A stretch of 64,000 nucleotides of DNA. It comes from Gymnogyps californianus (lineage: Eukaryota > Chordata > Aves > Accipitriformes > Cathartidae). Below the pieces are notes generated by a model. That model did not search any database and was not told where the DNA came from. It worked only from the letters and a program-made list of their open reading frames with translations. Positions 49,201-56,700 of this stretch are shown here, piece by piece. Location of the stretch: the NCBI RefSeq assembly GCF_018139145.2, contig NC_059500.1, forward strand, positions 39,537,437 to 39,601,436. The letters run 5' to 3'. Made by a program: the position numbers and the translations under genes. The stretch's first letter is position 1, and each line of letters opens with the position of its first letter.

Positions 49201-50504
49201 AGTACAAGCCTCCTGTGCAAGCAAGTCTAGGGCCAGTGTGTGGTTTTAGCACTTCAAAATTTTTTCATTTCAGAAGCAGTGTGCTCTTCCATCTGTATAG
49301 GGTATATGGCATGTATAATGAGTCTGATTTTATGATGCAGGGAACTGGAAACCCATTTTGGTGGTGGTTCCTTCTGGCTGACTAAACAGACATAACATTT
49401 TTCTGTTTAAGAAGGGCTAAGATATTTCTAGCATTTTAGGTGTAAGTTCACAGATGATCAATTTCTTAGCATAAAAATGTGATGATAAAATTAGGGGCGT
49501 TGTGTGTGTTTTTACAGTCTGCTGGTTTTAGTTTCTCTTTTGAGGAGTGTGGCTGTTGAGCAGTGGTGCTATAATATACTAGTCTGCTACTTTAAACCTC
49601 TTCAGGAAGACCGAAGGCCATTTCTTGTTTCTTTATAGAAAGCAACACAACTAACTTTCAAAAGTCTGAGTATTCCCCAGTGCAGGGTGGTCACGAGCTG
49701 TTGTAGGCCAGCGTATGTCGGTCTGGTTAATTTTGACTATCTGTGTAATCACTAGTGTGTAGCTAGGCTCTCCCATGTGATTTGAAAAGGCCTGAAGACA
49801 ATATATGAAAGGCAGAACGGTGTGGAACCAAACTGGGATACGTGGCAGTGGTTTTGGTTAGCATAGTAAACTTTGGGATTAACACAGCAGACAATGTGGA
49901 GTAAAGTCCCTCCTGATCTGCAAAAATTGCCACTTAGGGTCTTTTCCTGGTACTTTGTCATCTTCTGGGGGAGGGATTTATTTTTACTTTTGAAAGCTTT
50001 ACAGAATTGAATTGTCTCCCCAAACCCACCCAAAACCTTCATGTGCTTTTAGTTGTTTTCTGAGGAGATGACTTCTAAATGGTTACACTGTCTGTCCCTT
50101 TGTGTTTCCTTTAAAATCTTTTTGACCTTTTGATTTGTTTCACTTAAATTTGAGAGGACAGCAGAAATCTCAAAGTTGCTCAGTTCTGCCAAGATGTATG
50201 AAAAGAGATGCCTTGGGCAGAAGTTGCTTTTGAACTCAGAGCATCTCACGTGTTCTCTGGTGAGGGACAAATCTGTGGTTTTGTTGCAAATATTGATGGA
50301 GAATTCTTAGTACATAGCAACATAATTGCCTTATTTCCCATCTTCTCTGTTTCCCTTCAGATTACTGAGACAACTGACATAAGCAAAGAAGTTTGTAGCC
50401 TTCTTATCCGTACTGCATACAGAATTAACAATAATGGAGAAGAAAACCAAAGGACTGTGAAGCTGCTGAATGAACTTCTTCAAAAACTAACATTGAAAGT
50501 TTAG
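16131..50504 (+). CDS. FANCC: FANCC, Fanconi anaemia group C protein, exons 4-14 (5'-partial)
   Basis: Eleven exons join as 16131-16250, 17037-17101, 20977-21141, 24146-24302, 30271-30323, 33317-33416, 38158-38233, 39642-39723, 44067-44238, 48272-48472 and 50361-50504: 1335 nt, 444 residues plus stop, no internal stop. They match human FANCC from residue 116 to the C-terminus at 558. Conserved landmarks include [48 protein letters not shown] and a C-terminal LL.EL...V. FANCC is an all-helical subunit of the nuclear FA core complex. It works with FANCE and FANCF to support FANCD2-FANCI monoubiquitination in interstrand crosslink repair. Eight of the eleven exon lengths equal the human ones as I remember them. 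Human exons 1-3 (residues 1-115) were not found and should lie upstream of the window. Confidence 0.96.
16251..17036 (+). other. FANCC: FANCC intron 4
   Basis: 786 bp, AT-rich, no mobile element recognised. It ends in a (TTTTA)n tract (about 17008-17032) that serves as the polypyrimidine tract of exon 5. Confidence 0.85.
17037..17101 (+). CDS. FANCC: FANCC exon 5
   Basis: 65 nt, the same length as human exon 5. It starts at a codon boundary and ends with two bases (AG) of a split arginine codon. The translation is [21 protein letters not shown], less one residue if counted to the split codon, against human [21 protein letters not shown]. Acceptor tatttaacag, donor gtaggt. Confidence 0.94.
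17102..20976 (+). other. FANCC: FANCC intron 5
   Basis: 3875 bp. It holds an antisense CR1 copy at about 17287-18070. The remainder (18071-20976) has no recognised gene or repeat; a 79-codon open stretch at 19114-19353 has no recognisable domain and is not supported as a gene. Confidence 0.85.
17287..18070 (-). mobile_element. CR1 LINE 3' fragment in FANCC intron 5
   Basis: The left edge is the reverse complement of the CR1 3' terminus (tcatagaatggtttggg, then catctagtccaac). The minus strand then encodes the C-terminal end of the CR1 reverse transcriptase region in broken frames, with [36 protein letters not shown] and [12 protein letters not shown] visible. It is 5'-truncated near 18070. 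It retains the roughly 430 bases that are missing from the 9045-9715 copy. Confidence 0.94.
20977..21141 (+). CDS. FANCC: FANCC exon 6
   Basis: 165 nt, identical in length to human exon 6. It starts with the last base of a split arginine codon and ends with two bases of a lysine codon. The translation contains [36 protein letters not shown] and [11 protein letters not shown], against human RVASLSRVCVPLITLTDV, LVEALLICHGREPQEIL and EFFEAVNEAIL. Acceptor tttttccctcag, donor gtaagt. Human R185, a known nonsense-mutation site, aligns with leucine here. Confidence 0.96.
22115..22300. other. Unexplained CpG-dense block within intron 6
   Basis: Roughly nine CpG dinucleotides fall in under 200 bases (for example gagcgct, actcgtcc, tttcgtgg, ggacgcgttc, ccacgagc, ggatcgtc, agccgatgggcgg), while neighbouring intron is nearly CpG-free. 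One plus frame is free of stops for 51 codons (22115-22267), ending at a TGA, and another is open from 22111 to 22365. I recognise neither translation. It could be a recent insertion, a pseudogene scrap, a CpG islet or chance. Confidence 0.4.
24066..24085. repeat. Poly(A) run upstream of FANCC exon 7
   Basis: An uninterrupted run of about 20 A residues on the plus strand, 61 bases before the exon 7 acceptor. It is likely length-variable. Confidence 0.8.
24146..24302 (+). CDS. FANCC: FANCC exon 7
   Basis: 157 nt, equal to human exon 7. It completes the split lysine codon and ends in phase 0. The translation contains [32 protein letters not shown] and CVIKDSLL, against human [32 protein letters not shown] and CFIKDSSL. 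The acceptor (ctgtgtaaaccag) is poor in pyrimidines, but it is the only one of three nearby AGs that keeps the reading frame. Donor gtatgt. Confidence 0.94.
24303..30270 (+). other. FANCC: FANCC intron 7
   Basis: 5968 bp, the longest intron fully contained in the window. A short antisense CR1 remnant lies at about 28801-28862. No other gene or mobile element was recognised; an A run of about 12 bases lies near 29673-29684. Confidence 0.8.
28801..28862 (-). mobile_element. Short CR1 3'-end remnant in FANCC intron 7
   Basis: The match (cagaatggttggggttggaa, then ctctggagatcgtctagtcc) is the reverse complement of a CR1 3' terminus and lasts only about 60 bases. The following sequence is not recognisably CR1, so it is a severely 5'-truncated or decayed copy. 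Confidence 0.85.
30271..30323 (+). CDS. FANCC: FANCC exon 8
   Basis: 53 nt, equal to human exon 8. The translation is [17 protein letters not shown] plus two bases of a lysine codon, against human [17 protein letters not shown]. Acceptor tttatcaacag, donor gtaagt. It is the best conserved short exon in the gene. Confidence 0.97.
30324..33316 (+). other. FANCC: FANCC intron 8
   Basis: 2993 bp. No gene or mobile element was recognised. A CTTCA-type short tandem repeat lies near 30910-30927. Confidence 0.8.
33317..33416 (+). CDS. FANCC: FANCC exon 9
   Basis: 100 nt, equal to human exon 9. It completes the split lysine codon and ends in phase 0. The translation begins [20 protein letters not shown] and ends QTHQNENKQ, against human [20 protein letters not shown] and EKASKQ. 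Acceptor caatgcttag, donor gttagt. Confidence 0.95.
36404..37487 (-). mobile_element. CR1 LINE 3' fragment in FANCC intron 9
   Basis: The left edge (cagaatcatcaagtggttgg, then tcatctcgtccaacccctga) is the reverse complement of a CR1 3' end from a subfamily distinct from the 9045 and 17287 copies. The minus strand carries the CR1 reverse transcriptase C-terminal region in broken frames, with [30 protein letters not shown] and an [15 protein letters not shown] end. It is the longest CR1 here at about 1.08 kb and is 5'-truncated. A run of about 17 A residues at about 36597-36614 interrupts it. Confidence 0.94.
36597..36614. repeat. Poly(A) run inside the intron 9 CR1
   Basis: About 17 consecutive A residues within the body of the CR1, where related copies have only a short A-rich stretch. 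It is probably a local expansion. Confidence 0.8.
38158..38233 (+). CDS. FANCC: FANCC exon 10
   Basis: 76 nt, equal to human exon 10. It starts at a codon boundary and ends with one base of a split codon. The translation is [20 protein letters not shown] then LRRPF, against human [20 protein letters not shown] then LQDPQ. Acceptor ttgtatcttag, donor gtaagt. It is the most diverged exon of the set, but the frame, length and KxYFP motif agree. Confidence 0.92.
38234..39641 (+). other. FANCC: FANCC intron 10
   Basis: 1408 bp. About 40% of it is an antisense ERVL solo LTR (38878-39463), which ends 178 bases before exon 11. The rest is unremarkable. Confidence 0.85.
38878..39463 (-). mobile_element. 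ERVL-type solo LTR in FANCC intron 10
   Basis: It is closely similar over its whole length to the LTRs at 10042-10632 and 41027-41620, starting TGTCGTGG and ending TCAGGACA on the plus strand (so a minus-strand LTR). A minus-strand TATA-like box lies near 39183-39191 and a (AAT/GAT)n tract near 39026-39050. The flanking five bases, TACAG (38873-38877) and TTCAG (39464-39468), differ at one base and are a plausible decayed target duplication. Confidence 0.93.
39642..39723 (+). CDS. FANCC: FANCC exon 11
   Basis: 82 nt, equal to human exon 11. It supplies two bases of the first split codon and ends with two bases of the next. The translation contains [20 protein letters not shown] then VEDTNI, against human [20 protein letters not shown] then VEDQTH. 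Acceptor ccctcctcag, donor gtaagc. Confidence 0.95.
41022..41026. repeat. Target-site duplication AGTAC, left copy
   Basis: Adjoins the left terminus of the intron 11 LTR and is identical to 41621-41625. Confidence 0.9.
41027..41620 (-). mobile_element. ERVL-type solo LTR in FANCC intron 11
   Basis: A 594-bp minus-strand LTR, starting TGTCGTGG and ending CCAGGACA on the plus strand. It is flanked by a perfect 5-bp duplication AGTAC (41022-41026 and 41621-41625). A minus-strand TATA-like box lies near 41340-41347 and an (AAT)n(GAT)n microsatellite near 41173-41210. No internal retroviral sequence adjoins it, so it is a solo LTR produced by LTR-LTR recombination. Confidence 0.95.
41621..41625. 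repeat. Target-site duplication AGTAC, right copy
   Basis: Adjoins the right terminus of the intron 11 LTR and is identical to 41022-41026. Confidence 0.9.
44067..44238 (+). CDS. FANCC: FANCC exon 12
   Basis: 172 nt, one codon shorter than human exon 12 (175 nt). It completes a split serine codon and ends in phase 0. The translation contains [43 protein letters not shown] and QQRTQTM, against human [43 protein letters not shown] and QQRAQTM. Acceptor gttattttccag. The donor gtgggt departs from the usual gtaagt, and read-through into the intron would add 39 codons before a TAG at 44356-44358. Confidence 0.96.
44774..44778. repeat. Target-site duplication GTTTC, left copy
   Basis: Adjoins the LTR start and is identical to 45915-45919. 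Confidence 0.88.
44961..44968 (+). promoter_or_regulatory. TATA-like box of the sense LTR
   Basis: The tatttaag sequence about 180 bases into the LTR is the only good TATA-like element on this strand of the LTR. It would drive transcription towards FANCC exons 13-14. Confidence 0.5.
45100..45510 (+). repeat. Imperfect tandem repeats inside the sense LTR
   Basis: Units containing 'cctgcagcccatggagg' recur about every 40 bases (near 45111, 45150, 45190). Units containing 'acgctggagcag' or close variants recur about every 45-75 bases (near 45212, 45267, 45316, 45366, 45413, 45490). The array is GC-rich and forms the central part of the LTR. Confidence 0.8.
45722..45727 (+). terminator. AATAAA polyadenylation signal in the sense LTR
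   Basis: A canonical hexamer in the expected R-region position of a sense-oriented LTR, in intron 12. It could end FANCC transcripts prematurely. Confidence 0.6.
45915..45919. repeat. Target-site duplication GTTTC, right copy
   Basis: Adjoins the LTR end and is identical to 44774-44778. Confidence 0.88.
48272..48472 (+). CDS. FANCC: FANCC exon 13
   Basis: 201 nt, one codon shorter than human exon 13 (204 nt), phase 0 at both ends. The translation contains [11 protein letters not shown], the diverged middle [14 protein letters not shown], and [20 protein letters not shown] then AQEF, against human VQVKAVLGHLL, LSAQDLQTVAG, and [20 protein letters not shown] then AWDV. Acceptor tttcctacag, donor gtaagt. 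Confidence 0.95.
48473..50360 (+). other. FANCC: FANCC intron 13
   Basis: 1888 bp. No mobile element or gene was recognised. It ends in a good pyrimidine tract (cttctctgtttcccttcag). Confidence 0.85.
50361..50504 (+). CDS. FANCC: FANCC exon 14 (last coding exon, with stop)
   Basis: 144 nt including the TAG at 50502-50504, the same length as human exon 14. The translation begins [15 protein letters not shown] and ends [15 protein letters not shown], against human AHTAEITHEIIGFLD and LARELLKELRTQV. The leucine that aligns with human L554, whose change to proline inactivates the human protein, is conserved five residues from the end. Confidence 0.95.
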   Translation: MTETTDISKEVCSLLIRTAYRINNNGEENQRTVKLLNELLQKLTLKV

Positions 50505-50730
50505 ATTTTTAATGTCGTCTATTTATCAAGCCAACAAATCAGGTCTTCATCCAGGTGTCAGACTTGCATTAACGTCTTGCACTGCAGGTTACCAAGGGTA
50601 GAAAAAGATCTACTTAAGCATAACCTGCAACTTTGTATTGCCTCATATATATTTGAAAATAATTCTTTGTTTGGAAATGTTAACCTTTTAGAACATAACA
50701 GTAAATATTAAAGATGATTGAAAATTTTGT
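50505..50730 (+). other. FANCC: FANCC 3' UTR, proximal part
   Basis: Untranslated sequence after the stop codon up to just beyond the first plausible polyadenylation signal. The true end of the transcript is not determined by the sequence alone; the next AATAAA motifs on this strand are near 53733 and 54868. Confidence 0.6.
50707..50712 (+). terminator. FANCC: ATTAAA polyadenylation signal, candidate for FANCC
   Basis: The common variant hexamer lies 203 bases after the stop and is followed by a T/G-rich stretch (attttgttctg). It is the nearest candidate; longer 3' UTR forms using downstream AATAAA motifs are possible. Confidence 0.5.
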
Positions 50731-53700
50731 TCTGAGCACCTTCTTTAACAAGAGACCTACGTCATTTAACGTAGTTCACTCATCTCCTTGTTGTTTGTCT
50801 AGCTGAGGATCAGTTTTTGTCCCAAATTACACATGGTTTTATTAGCAAATCGTATCCAATTGCTTGGTTGGTAAGTTGTTCCTAAAATGTTTTGTTCTAT
50901 AATTCTGTTTTTATGAAACTAACGATGATCTCAAGTGAGAGTTAGTGATTCATGGTGAATGCACTCTATGTTCTCAGGAAATCAACAATGTTTCCTGAAC
51001 TCTTTAGTTCTTTTTGAAAATGTTTCCAAAACGAAACTCCTTTCAGATGGGTAAATTATTTTTTTCGGTACTGCAGCTTTCACAGGACAGTGTTCTCTGC
51101 AAAGTACTATACCAATAGCTGCTCTCTGTCAACAGATACTGCAGGTAGAAGGTTGCTTGCAGTACAGCCTATTTTCAGTGTGCCATTGTTTATTCATTTA
51201 AGAAATCTTTTTTTCATTCAGACAAAACAGGGCAAGCACAACATAGGCATAAGGAAACTTTCCAGTTTGAGGGCCAAATTTCCTAAAGAGAGCATATGGT
51301 TGCAACTCATCTCCTTCCTTTTTGTGTCCAGAGGTAGTTTGCTTGCTTCTTTGTTTAGGTTTTTTGTCTCGTGCAAAGAGCATGGACAGGGAGCAATGGC
51401 TTACTGTTTTACCCTTAGGAAAATACTTGTCCCAAGAAGTTTTGTGACCCTGTTTCTAGCTTAACTAGAAAAATAAGCATGGAGAATAGTAATGACAGAG
51501 GATCTTAACTCTTTTCAGTAATTTGTTCTCATATATTACCTAACTTTAATGTCAACACTTGTGCTGTGTTCAAAGATGTTACTTGGAATACTATTCTTGC
51601 ATATAAAATCAGAGGCATGTATCTTAAATTAACACAGCTTTCTGAATGTAGCATTTGTTTTTGAGCAAGGGAAAAGAAAAACAATGTACTTAGTGTCCCT
51701 TGGCTGTAAGAAGTGGAAGGATATTTTCTGTAATGCTGTTGACTGATTTCTTACAATTTTGTTCCCAGTGAGTCATATCAGACCAAATTACAGAAGTTAC
51801 ATGCCCTCTTAGTCAGTTTGCTAATGTTTGTAATATTTGTTTCCATCATATGAAGAAATAGTAAATACTTAATGTATGTCTGTGAAGAACATTTTTTTTT
51901 TCTCTTTTTGGTTACAAAATATTTCTGCATGAAAAATCAGAAAGAGATATGTTGCAATTTTTCAGTTGTTGGTAGCCACACCTATCTAAAAAAGCAAAAT
52001 CAAGCAACCCAGTTTTCTATTCCTTGAATATCATACCTGAAAAGCATGGGATTAAACTAAATTATTTGTTGATCACAGACTCTGAGGTATTTGTCTAGTG
52101 GGAACACATGTGGAGTGCTCTACCTAGAATGATAAATAATCTAAAATTTGTCTCCACAGGAAGAATGATTTTATTTTTTTTTTTTGCTTTAATTTCTAAT
52201 CTCGTTGTTGGATGTGAGATTCTTTGGTTGTCCTTAAATTCTCTCCATATTACAACTATATGTAATTTTAACTACTTAAAAGAAAGATTGGCAAAGAGTT
52301 GCAATATATGATTCCTGCAGATTTGTTAGGTGAATGATATGGGTATTATATTTATATGTATATTACAGTTGCTGGAGATGAATTTGTAACTGTCCTTTCA
52401 CAGTGCAGTCTTTTTTTTTTTTTCCCACCAACAAAGCACATGAAAATGCTTCTAACTTTCTTGAACAAAATCAATGTCCTGTTAAACAGTGATAAGTCAA
52501 TTCAAGCAGGAAGGAAATGTGCAGTGAAGGCAGAAAGAACAAAATTAGTAGTGAATTGGTACCTTCTTGTTTTCCTGTGTTTGGCTTCTTAAGAAATACT
52601 GCATGATTTAAATATTACAAGGAGGGTTTGCTCATTTCAAGAGGCTTTAAAGAAGAGACCTAATTGATGCTATCTGTAACTTTAAAAAGATACATCTGTA
52701 CTGGCGTTCTTTTTGCTTTATTTAGCATAGTTGTTATAAATCTTTGGTATTTCTTTTTCCTTGCTCTTTCACAGTGCTTGACTTATGATCTAACTTTGAT
52801 ATAAACCATGATTTTGTGGCATGTTGAAGCTACTTTTGTTAGTTTGCCAGTGGAAGGCAACAGTGTGATTTGGTAGATCTGAGTAATGGAAGATTTCTCA
52901 TATGGTGGCTCCTGCATTATCCATCTAACATGTGTCTTCTCCTCTCTAATCGCTGCTTTCTGGAAAAGTTCTTTGGAGCCTTCAGGGCTGTACTTTTATG
53001 CAGAACCAGCCAACGAGTCCTGAAATCAGGCTTCAAGTAGCTTGTTGCCTCCAATCTCCATGTCAGCACACACCCTAATCCTGGATATTATACTGAATAT
53101 AGAGAGCTTTTCAAAACTTTTCTGCTTCAAGGAGTTGTTTTGAATAAGAATACAAACAGTGAATTTGACTTGTTTTTTGATGATGCTTCTTTCCAGTCTA
53201 AGACTGCAAAGTTACAGCTTTTTGAATTCTGCAAGCTTTCCAGCATGGGGCTGGGTGGTTTCTGTGGATTTTCTTCAGAAGAAAGCCACTTCTGTGGCTT
53301 TCATTCAACCAAGATCTTAGTACAGTGTATATACAAAGCAGAATACATTTTATTTTGTGAGGTATGGTAGGAACAGGTATTTTACCAGGTATTGCAATTT
53401 AGCTGACCAGCAGTAACATGTTGATCTGTTACTTCTGGGATTTGTGATCAAGTTTCCATACTCACAGCATTGTAAGTGCAAAGAGGTGTTAATAGAAAGT
53501 CAGACTGAAGATGCCAGTGAGTTAGTTAATATCAGTGCTGGTAAGTCAGAATTCATGCCATAGTGGTATATGTTTGGCTTGGTTTTGGTTTTGGGGGGAT
53601 ACAATCCAAAAAAATGCTGAAACATTATACAAGTTTAAGATGAAATGTCTAGCAAAAATGACTTGCAATTATTAAACCAAACACTACTAAAACAGGTTTA

Positions 53701-56700
53701 CTCCGTTTCTTTGCTGTATTATCCAATGACAGAATAAAATGCTTATGTTCTGTGTGAGTGAATAATGTCATGCTAATTAAAATGCAGTTTTTCTTGTGAT
53801 ATAAGAAGGGTGTAGGAAGGTGAGAAATTCTGACACTGAGGTGCAGCTTTCTACTAGACCCAAGTTTGAAAAGTCAAAAGCTGGAATGTTATGGGAGGAG
53901 TCCTCCACGAGAGCACCGGGCATGTTTTTGAATCCATGTTTTTGTACTTTCCAAATAGTCTGCAATGGCTTTGTTATGCAATCAGCGTGTTTTGCTGGGC
54001 AACACCAGAAGTTAAACCACTGTAGCTGAATTAGCTGGTGCTAGAGGCAGCCCTCTAGCACTTAATTCATAGCAGTATTCACATGCGGGCCTGTTTAAGT
54101 CCACCTACCTCTCTGGCAAGTTTTTCTTACTCGTGATACAATTTTTCCTTAAATGCTTGCCTGGATTTAAAAGATAGGCTTATGGTAGCCATTTCATTTG
54201 CTGCCTTAGCAGAGAGTAGCTTATTCTGGGAATTTGCTGTTAGGTGGTCTGTTCACTAGTTAATGCCAAAAAGGAGTTTCCCTTGCTTGCATTGGCCATC
54301 TTCCCTTAACCAGCTGTCTGGCTGCTGGAAAGGAATAAACCTCCTGAGCCCCTTCTGATGGCTTAAGTGTACTCACAGTGACTGGGTCCTTTTAGCGGCC
54401 AGGAGCCAGCTAGGGATAGGCATTGGATTGCAGTCAGCCACTGAAACAAAAATTTGAAATGTCAGCCGGCTGTAGCTGAGTTGTAGCAACATAGTAGGCA
54501 TGGATTGTGCCTTATATTGCGTTTTATATTCTTGCATGTGTGTGAAGGGAGAGAGGGTGAGAAGGAATGAAAAAAAACAGTTGCAGAAATTTAGCTGTGA
54601 TTTTTATATTCAATTTAATTGGAGTACTGATAGGTTTAGGAAATAACAATTCCATATAAGACAGTTAGCCTGAACAAGTAGCAGAAAAAAATCCAGCAAT
54701 ACTATGTCTTGAACAGGTCTGTACATTTAACCAACTTCCTATCTCTTAACAAATCTTGCTACTTTAAAACATGTTTCATAACTTCTGTATTATGTCAGGT
54801 GATATAGACTCATTTCATAAAAAAGCAGCCCCTCAGGAACAATAACCCTCTCTTTTCTATAATTTTGAATAAAAATATCTGTTAGGCCCTTGAACTTTAG
54901 CAGACGCATATTGCCATCTTGAAAAGATCACATTTTTACATATCCTTGACCATAATGAACAGTTCCACTTAGTTATCCACATTCTGAATTACACTGTCCT
55001 TGAGATTTCCCATGCATATGTGCCAAATCAGCCTGTATATACAGTTTATTCACTCCTTGCTGTTTCGATTTTATTTCTTAGCTTATGGTTTATTTTCAGG
55101 CTCCCAAAACAGGTGCATGCAATATGTCATTTGCATGCTACTGTTAAAAGTTCCCTTAATGTTTCATGTATGAGCAAGCAGCTTTTCTTTGTTTTGACTA
55201 ATGATGCTGTGTAACTTCTACCGCATATAAGTTGTCTAAAGATAGGACTTCCATTTTTTTATTCCAAACTAACTTGTAATGGTAGCTGAAGATACAAATT
55301 TCCCATCTGCATTATCATTCCCTGGAGAGACTACCAGTAAGTGTTTAAGTGCTTTTAATCTCATGATTGTGCTGCACTTCCATATCAGCTTGAGATGTCT
55401 GTGAATAGAGAGGGAAAAGCCAGTATCAAATTCCACTGAAAAGGAGAGAGGCCTTGAAATTTGCTACAGACTTAATTCTTAAGATGGAAATGAATGATAT
55501 GAGTGTCTGTGAATTCAGCCATTATCTGTGAGTTTCTAGTAGGCAGGATCATTACCATGTTTTCTGGAGACACGACAAAAATACAAATGTTGTCTCCATA
55601 GATCACTAAATTTCTTCTTCAAATGCATTGCAAAAACGACTATTACGTTTCAATTTTCCTTTCTTGTGGGTTTCCTTCTTTGCTAAAACACAAATGATCA
55701 ATGCTGAGCAATACACTGTACAGCGTACTTTTAGGGCCAGACTGAATTGCTATAGTTGCTTGCTCTGGACTGCTTGACCTAGGCCATTAAAGGATACTGA
55801 GCAAATGTCAGGCCCAAACCTTGCAATTAAGCTATAACATCTGTTTTGGAAAGATAATTCTGTTGGGATTTAAAGGTTTCAGATGACGGGTGTTGACTAT
55901 TATTCATCATAGCTTTACTGATCTTGATTTCTTTTCAACAGTTCTGCTTCTGCTTGCTGTATTGGCAGAGTGAGCTCTCAGACGCAGTTAGTCTTTAGGC
56001 ACAAGCATTCCCTTTTCTTTCTCTTCCCCCTCTCTCCCTTTCTGCCCAGGATCCAAGATGAACGTAGGTATGATCCACAATGGGTTTCTAGGAGAAAGTG
56101 AATCAAGCAACCAAAACCAACTGGTTTTTGCTAGGCTAAGTAACGGTGCAAGTCATCCAGTGTACCTGTCAGGGAAGGGGAAGATACATGTCAGCCCCTC
56201 TATGTCCCTGTGTGTGTGATGCCAGCTCTGCTCCCAGGCACTACCCTAGCACAAATTTCAATATGTTGAATTACTGTTAATCTACACCCATAAGTTAGTT
56301 TATTTTTAGTAAGATTCACTTTGTTCTGACAATCCGTTCTGCCTTTCCAGCAGCTGAGCTAGAGACAGTATTTCCTCTTCTTCTCTGTGGATGGGCAGGC
56401 TGTACAAATGGTAGATCCAGTCACTTTATTGATTTTATTTTATCTTTAAGATGGAATACCCCAAAGTTATGCAGACATCATAGAATGAAGTTGAAGAACT
56501 TGCATATAAAATCACGTATGAGCTGAATACCTGTTCTTTCTACTGAGACCCTTCACATACATACTTCTGTCTAACCACACAGCAGTCTCTAAAAGTCAGC
56601 TGTTCCCTGCTCTGATTTCTTCAGACTTGGCAAACTTAATTGTCATAGAATATTGAAAGAAGAAGAGAGTTTGGTATTATATCCATGCTGTCTCCCCTCT

